From Candidatus Omnitrophota bacterium (GTDB taxonomy: Bacteria; Omnitrophota; Gorgyraeia; Tantalellales; Tantalellaceae), in assembly GCA_030631915.1 (NCBI GenBank), contig DAOVKF010000023.1, positions 1-13,739 on the forward strand: a DNA stretch of 13,739 nt, in the 5' to 3' direction. The notes under the pieces were generated by a model. The model was not told where the DNA came from. It saw only the letters and a list, made by a program, of their open reading frames with translations, and did not search any database. Both the position numbers and the translations under genes were made by a program. Of the stretch, positions 11,101 through 13,739 are shown one piece after another (positions within the stretch are counted from its first letter, which is position 1; each line of letters opens with the position of its first letter).

Positions 11101-13739
11101 GTCTATTTCTTCCTCACCCATCTTGTTTTCCACTTCTTCTTTCTTTTCTTCCCATTTTTCTCTCCAGTGTTCCTCACCCTTGTCGCCCTGCTTCAATTCC
11201 CGGTATTCCTCCTCCGAGACGGGTACCGCGGCTTCGAGGCTTTTCCAGGTAGAGTAAGCGCTGTCTACCATGGGTTGAACGGCCTGCATCTTAAGCTCAG
11301 CCCTTACCCTGATATCGCCGAATTCAGCGGCGACCTGTTCCAGTTTGCGCGCATACTCCTTCTGAAAGTCCTGCACATACAGCTCGCTCACATCCTGAGC
11401 CATGGACAACAGAAACGTGCTGTTAAAGATAGTCCACTTACCGCTGTACTTGGTGGATCCGGGATCGTTGCCCCTGAACTTTCCTACCCGCGCCTCGGCC
11501 AGGGGAACAGCGTTTCGGGCGTTGAGAGACGCGTTGCCGGCTCCCCTGGCAAGCGCGCTGATCGAGTTCATAGGCGCCAGTAACACGTAATAGAGACGTT
11601 CAGCGGCAGCGGCTTTGGCCTTAACGGCCTCTATTTTGTTTTTCGCGATCTCGGCCGCCTCTTTCTTTTTAAAAGTCTCGCGTTTATATGCCATCTCTTC
11701 ATTCACTGTTGTGTAGATCCCTGAAACCGTTGAATAGACCGCTGAAGCCTCATTGAGACCTTCCGCCGATAAACCGGCCGATTCGAGGGCTGCTTTGAGG
11801 GCTGACGCGGCGGCAAAGTACGTCTGGGCCGCGCCCTCAAGGTTCTGCATGGCAAGCAATTCCGAGGCTTCGGCGTCTTCAGGATCAAACGAGTACACAC
11901 CCTCTTCGGCCACGGTGATCTCAGCCTGTTCGATATAATAAGCCGCTCTCTGTTTCAGATGAGAGACAAGTTCCAGCAGCCGCTCTCCGTCCATCAGCCG
12001 CGCTTCCTCTATCAGCGAATTCCCGCCCATTGCCTCCGCGATAAGCGCCGCGTCCGTGGCAGCTGTCCCCATCTTCTGCGCTGTGGTAAACACGCTCCTG
12101 CGCGCTTTATCAAGACCGTCAAGAGCCACTGTGATACCGGCGCCTGATCCGCCGTCCGAGATCATCCCGGATACAGCCTCCTGCGTAAGTTCCTGATCAA
12201 CATCCAGAGCGCCCCAGTCATCGTTCGCCTGTTTGCCGAAATTCCAGAAAGTGAGGACAGCTGACGCCATTTCCGCGGCATTTCTGATGTCCGCTGCTTC
12301 CCGCACGCATGGCGCCGCCATATTCGCGAAATGGATGTTATTTGGGTTGCCCATGGCAATTGCCAGCGCCGTATGCAGGGCCTCCTGAGAGTCAAGGGCC
12401 AGTTTTTTCAGTTCTCTGGTCTGCGCTGCCATGTTTTGCAGAACAGCGCCTTCGGGATCCGTGTCATCCATGGCCGCTGTCTCTATGCCTGCCCATAAGC
12501 CCGAAGCGCTACACAGATTTGCCGCTATAACTTCGGCAGCCGCCTCTATCTTGTCCTCCTGGAGGCTTATATCTATGGCAAAATTGCGGAAGTTTTCCAT
12601 ACCCGGGCCGTTATACTCTGTTGTGTAACTGGCGGCAAAAAGCTCCCTCAGGGTCTGATACAGGGCCTGCGCCTGATCACCGCTCAGGTCCGCGGAATCA
12701 TAAAATCCCCCCATAATGTCATCGACAAGTTCCTCTGACGCCGCCTGGCGCGTTAAGTACGACGGGTCCAGCGCAGGCGGAATACCGAGAGTGGTGTAAG
12801 ACCCTCCCTGGCCGCCCGGGGCATCACGGTAGAAATACTCCTTGCGATATATTTCCCGTCCGTGTCCGGTGTTCCAGTTGAGCTGTGCCTGCTGCTGCCC
12901 GATATATTCATCTATCCTCTCTATATCCCCCAGATCAATGCTGCCGTCCTTATTAATATCCACGCGGTAGCTGATCAGGCCGTGCAGCCGCTCGGCGTCG
13001 GCTTCCGTGACCGTGCCGTCATTGTTCATATCAGCCGCTGTTATCTGGTCCCCGGCTATCAGCCCCGAATATTCCAGATAATTCAACATCACATCCCATG
13101 TATCTTTTTCCGAAAAAGTGACCTTACCGTCCGGTTCCTCCGGTTCTATATCCAGCTTTTGCAGGGCTTCATTAAAAGCGGTAATATCGTGCATATTGAC
13201 AATGCCGTCGCCGTTCACGTCCGCGCGGCTGATCTCATCCGCGCCTTTGAACTCAACACCCTGCATCGCCGCTATATATCCGGCGATACCGGCTGCTTCC
13301 TCGCGCATGGCCCGTGCCTCAAGATCGTACTCTTTGAGGACAAGGTTCTGAGGATAAATGCCCGCATGAACGGCTATATTGTCCGCGGCTGATGCTATAG
13401 CAGACGTGTATGAGGAAACGTCCACCATGTATTTATCCAGCTGCGACATGACGTAACTGTACGTATCGTTCAACATCTGCATGTTGGCCCTGGCAGTATT
13501 GATCTCCGCTCGAGCAAGCGTTTCCCCGGCGACTATATCGTCATATGTTTCTGCTATTCCTCCTTCGCCCTCAAGGATTTCCAGCGCCTCCTGTTTTAGA
13601 TCCTGCGCCGCGGCCGCGTTCCCGGCTATTGCCGAATTTTCCGGAAACGCCAGAGACTCCAGTTCCGCGTATTCCGCGTCAGAGGCGATCTCAAGATTAA
13701 CAGTCCCGGCGATATCCCTGTACTGCCCCGCCTGGATCG
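1..13739 (-). CDS. Giant multidomain protein, internal fragment (both ends outside the window)
   Basis: One reading frame stays open through 4,579 codons (13737 down to 1) with no stop and no frameshift. Recognisable domains appear in this same frame from end to end: dockerin-like EF-hands, an S8 peptidase, a C39-like domain and an Rhs/YD-like beta region, so this is real coding sequence. Start, signal peptide and stop are not in view, so full length is unknown but exceeds 4,500 residues. Most of the protein is Ala/Glu/Leu-rich helix and coiled coil. I count about fifteen cysteines and see no convincing membrane segment. The mix of calcium loops, a subtilase and low cysteine suggests an exported or surface protein, possibly for attachment or interaction with other cells; that is inference. 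Ile ATA and Arg AGG/AGA are used freely, while Leu TTA/CTA and Ser TCA are scarce. I do not recognise a named gene. Confidence 0.96.
1483..1548 (-). other. Degenerate EF-hand-like calcium loop
   Basis: The second half of an EF-hand loop is clear: TDGKLDLGEF (residues 4076-4085) has the Asp-Gly turn at Asp4077, Asp4081, and Glu4084 at the last ligand position, followed by helix KAFTQIVLDYV. The first half is altered. Either positions 1 and 3 are lost, or the upstream DITDSGV supplies the ligands with about six extra residues between. It may be a weak calcium site or a relic. Confidence 0.5.
2158..4227 (-). other. Large Tyr-rich beta region, Rhs/YD- or MORN-like (residues ~3171-3860)
   Basis: About 690 residues alternate Tyr, Thr, Arg, Val and Glu with Asp-Gly or Asn-Gly turns: RTYFNGGLLTHETFYNG, KRTTYYDDGTSIESITEFAY, FVDRDGNTIMQVDRYGGLSK and YEYAVDEDGRVRTDENGH. 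This is the texture of Rhs/YD-repeat shells and of MORN-like antiparallel sheets. The canonical YD repeat (GxxxRYxYDxxGRL) is not seen in clean form, so the assignment is to the fold type only. Helix-formers become sparse here compared with the flanks. In Rhs proteins such beta shells enclose a C-terminal cargo. Here the region lies directly after the putative processing motif and is followed by about 720 helical residues. A binding or encapsulating role is inferred. Confidence 0.68.
4240..4278 (-). other. Double-glycine-leader-type processing motif after the C39-like domain
   Basis: LTDAELESVTGAG (residues 3154-3166) matches the double-glycine leader consensus at every key position counted from the expected cut after Ala3165: Leu -12, Thr -11, Glu -8, Leu -7, Val -4, Gly -2, Ala -1. 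Such leaders normally end the N-terminal part of bacteriocin precursors and are cut by C39 peptidases. Here the motif lies deep inside a giant protein, just downstream of a C39-like domain and just before the Tyr-rich beta region. Cleavage would release the C-terminal portion, but whether it is cut is unknown. Confidence 0.68.
4288..4710 (-). other. C39-like papain-fold domain, probably inactive (catalytic Cys missing)
   Basis: Residues ~3010-3150 have the shape of a peptidase C39-like domain. There is a first helix at QLGSMAAYLI (3030-3039), then SLAAMKELV and FDGLKSLVSSGQRVLVNVNG, the His strand DHYAVVTDV with His3105 (4423-4425), and the closing pattern SKIDFMNAWNGSALSIV. In active members the first helix begins with a catalytic Cys (typically CGP or CGx), but here Leu3031 stands there. 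The third residue, usually Asp or Asn in DP or DN, lies in VLEN. The 74-residue gap from the Leu to His3105 is about the normal Cys-His distance. C39 enzymes cut bacteriocin-type leaders after Gly-Gly or Gly-Ala. This copy probably only binds, and notably a double-glycine-type site follows it directly. Confidence 0.72.
4711..5313 (-). other. Helical segment between the hinge and the C39-like domain (residues 2809-3009)
   Basis: About 200 residues rich in Ala, Leu, Glu and Asp, with amphipathic stretches such as NKLKKQAEEKHSDIYS and REYADRELRKMDAALDFLEA. It holds one Y-[ST]-[ST] copy (FYTTEYT, Y2863). An Asp-Ile-Thr repeat (MTDITDITRT) lies near 5222-5254. It leads straight into the C39-like domain and may be part of that module's usual upstream helical region. 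No motif of known function. Confidence 0.6.
5314..5400 (-). other. Pro/Gly-rich hinge
   Basis: Residues 2780-2808 contain the clearest low-complexity linker of the window, SEGPGPGESGPAGPEGEE, between two helical segments. It is probably a flexible hinge upstream of the C39-like domain. It is too short for a collagen-like domain. Confidence 0.75.
5755..7092 (-). other. Long coiled-coil region (residues 2216-2661)
   Basis: Sustained heptad-like Glu/Lys/Leu patterns run through this stretch, clearest at about 5820-6600: NKKKEEYDAALQAFEEYN, EEYREYEKEIELEQQEVN, NEARIEYEEALQDLKLAG and EEKDKITREIDLLLND. Pro and Gly are rare except at about 5770-5800, where a Gly/Pro/Ser turn ends the rod. This is the most convincing coiled coil in the window. 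It would form an extended rod or drive oligomerisation. It separates the mid-protein beta segment from the C39-like domain. Confidence 0.82.
7093..7665 (-). other. Tyr/Trp-rich beta segment in mid-protein, Rhs/MORN-like texture (residues 2025-2215)
   Basis: This roughly 190-residue segment alternates aromatic and charged residues with short turns: GDWKYAYDPSSTQYRLK, NYYITFKDNIITGIYASPDG and GEWIWRDGRIISHAVK. Such runs are typical of twisted antiparallel beta sheets in YD-repeat or MORN-like proteins, though no canonical repeat can be defined. It shares its style with the larger beta region at 2158-4227 and may be a smaller copy or a related module. Helical regions lie on both sides. Function is unknown; beta modules like this often mediate binding. 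Confidence 0.55.
7666..9312 (-). other. Helical region between the protease and the mid-protein beta segment (residues 1476-2024)
   Basis: After the protease core the sequence returns to helix-rich, Ala/Asp/Glu/Leu-rich sequence. It includes heptad-like stretches such as LIGELKSRQAAINSEIDK (about 9080-9160) and RILEREIDMLSEQYAAAEQE (about 7861-7920). A Gly/Asp-rich patch with one Cys pair member lies at about 8840-8960. No motif of a known enzyme was found. It most likely acts as a spacer between the S8 domain and the Tyr/Trp-rich beta segment. Confidence 0.65.
9313..9975 (-). other. Subtilisin-like serine protease domain (peptidase family S8), catalytic residues intact
   Basis: All hallmarks of the subtilase triad appear in order: Asp1271 in ITVAILDSGID (9925-9927), His1303 in VLGHGTKTASV (9829-9831), the oxyanion-hole Asn1390 in LLIAAAGN (9568-9570), and Ser1450 in GTSFSAAFIAGV (9388-9390). 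The Asp-to-His spacing of 32 equals that of subtilisin BPN'. The domain is compact, about 220 residues. Two departures are visible. The usual Pro after the serine motif (GTSxAxP) is Ala, and the MSLG substrate-binding strand expected before the AAAGN motif reads AMPFFLFP. The enzyme should cleave peptide bonds outside the cell or in the envelope. Because it sits mid-protein between helical rods, self-processing or cleavage of a bound partner are both plausible. No separate propeptide domain is seen. Confidence 0.93.
10105..12774 (-). other. Long Ala-rich helical region with small beta islands (residues 322-1211)
   Basis: About 890 residues are dominated by Ala, Glu, Leu, Met and Lys, typical of helical bundles or coiled coil, for example AVKAKAAAAERLYYVL and KRETFKKKEAAEIAK. 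Short beta-like islands interrupt it: one at about 11400-11480 (GSTKYSGKWTIFNSTF) and one at about 10310-10410 (GSWNPDYGYVFGTYVDGST), the latter shortly before the protease. The Y-[ST]-[ST] motif recurs at Y371, Y668, Y675, Y828, Y1051 and Y1156. Function is probably spacing or scaffolding, ahead of the S8 domain. No enzyme motif was found. Confidence 0.75.
11104..11220 (-). other. Highly charged Glu/Lys run inside the helical region
   Basis: Residues 840-878 are very rich in Glu and Lys (VSEEEYRELKQG, then EKWEEKKEEVENKMGEEE) and end in an Asp/Pro stretch. This is the most charged segment of the N-terminal half. It is consistent with an exposed single helix or a flexible linker followed by a break. 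It has no recognisable catalytic or binding motif. Confidence 0.65.
12775..12894 (-). other. Tyr/Gly-rich beta island after the dockerin-like cassette (residues 282-321)
   Basis: A short stretch rich in Tyr, Gly, Arg and Asn (NWNTGHGREIYRKEYFYRD, then a Gly-rich turn and SYTTLGIPP) separates the calcium loops from the long helical region. Alternating aromatic and charged residues suggest a beta hairpin. It resembles the Tyr-rich texture of the beta region at 2158-4227 more than its helical neighbours. No known domain is recognised. Confidence 0.5.
12895..13227 (-). other. Dockerin-like cassette: three clear EF-hand calcium loops plus one degenerate loop
   Basis: Three loops match the dockerin/EF-hand pattern DxNxDGxx(N/D)xxD: DVNGDGIVNMHD (residues 173-184), DMNNDGTVTEAD (236-247) and DINKDGSIDLGD (260-271). 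The calcium ligands at positions 1, 3, 5 and 12 are acidic or Asn in all three. The last two are 24 residues apart, the usual spacing of paired type I dockerin repeats. Between the first and second clear loops lies PDGKVTFSEKD, which looks like a degraded partner of the first. The cassette therefore reads as two EF-hand pairs. Dockerin-type modules bind calcium and often a cohesin partner in extracellular proteins. No cohesin is visible here, so a purely structural calcium role is equally possible. Confidence 0.9.
13228..13739 (-). other. Helical Ala/Glu-rich segment before the dockerin-like cassette (residues 1-170)
   Basis: This is the most N-terminal part visible. It is rich in Ala, Glu, Leu and Gln with few Pro or Gly, for example the run QDLKQEALEILEG and the Ala/Met/Glu-rich run just before the calcium loops (about 13261-13320). 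It contains one copy (YTS, Y110) of the Tyr-Ser/Thr-Ser/Thr motif that recurs through the protein. It looks like a helical spacer that begins upstream of the window. No catalytic motif or named domain is visible. Confidence 0.7.

Overview
The whole 13.7 kb window lies inside one protein-coding gene on the minus strand. In the minus-strand frame whose codons occupy positions 3k+1 to 3k+3, I read every codon and found no stop from 13737 down to 1. That is 4,579 consecutive sense codons with neither the start nor the stop in view. I saw no intergenic DNA, RNA gene, promoter, terminator, mobile element or CRISPR array. I number residues locally: residue n is the codon at 13738-3n to 13740-3n, so residue 1 is at 13735-13737 and residue 4579 at 1-3.

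From N- to C-terminus (high to low coordinates) the layout is as follows. Residues 1-170 are an Ala/Glu-rich helical stretch. Residues 171-281 are a dockerin-like cassette of EF-hand calcium loops. A Tyr/Gly-rich beta island follows, then about 890 residues of mostly helical, Ala-rich sequence with small beta islands and one Lys/Glu run. Residues ~1255-1475 are a subtilisin-type (S8) domain with Asp1271, His1303, Asn1390 and Ser1450 all present. Residues 1476-2024 are helical, 2025-2215 are Tyr/Trp-rich beta, and 2216-2661 are coiled coil. Helices with a Pro/Gly hinge lead to a C39-like papain-fold domain (~3010-3150) that keeps its His but has lost the Cys. Directly after it comes a near-perfect double-glycine-leader motif (3154-3165). 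Residues ~3171-3860 are a long Rhs/YD- or MORN-like beta region, and 3861-4579 are a helical C-terminal part with one degenerate EF-hand.

The likely picture is an exported or surface-exposed giant multidomain protein. It has calcium-binding modules, rod-like spacers, an internal protease that looks active, and a possible processing site before the Tyr-rich beta part. Low cysteine content (about fifteen by my count) and the calcium motifs fit an extracellular location, but the signal peptide, if any, is outside the window.

The organism cannot be fixed from this. The sequence is moderately GC-rich, with free use of ATA (Ile) and AGG/AGA (Arg) and avoidance of TTA, CTA and TCA. Giant genes of this general kind are known from Omnitrophota and a few other uncultured bacterial phyla, so Omnitrophota is my leading guess, with low to moderate confidence.
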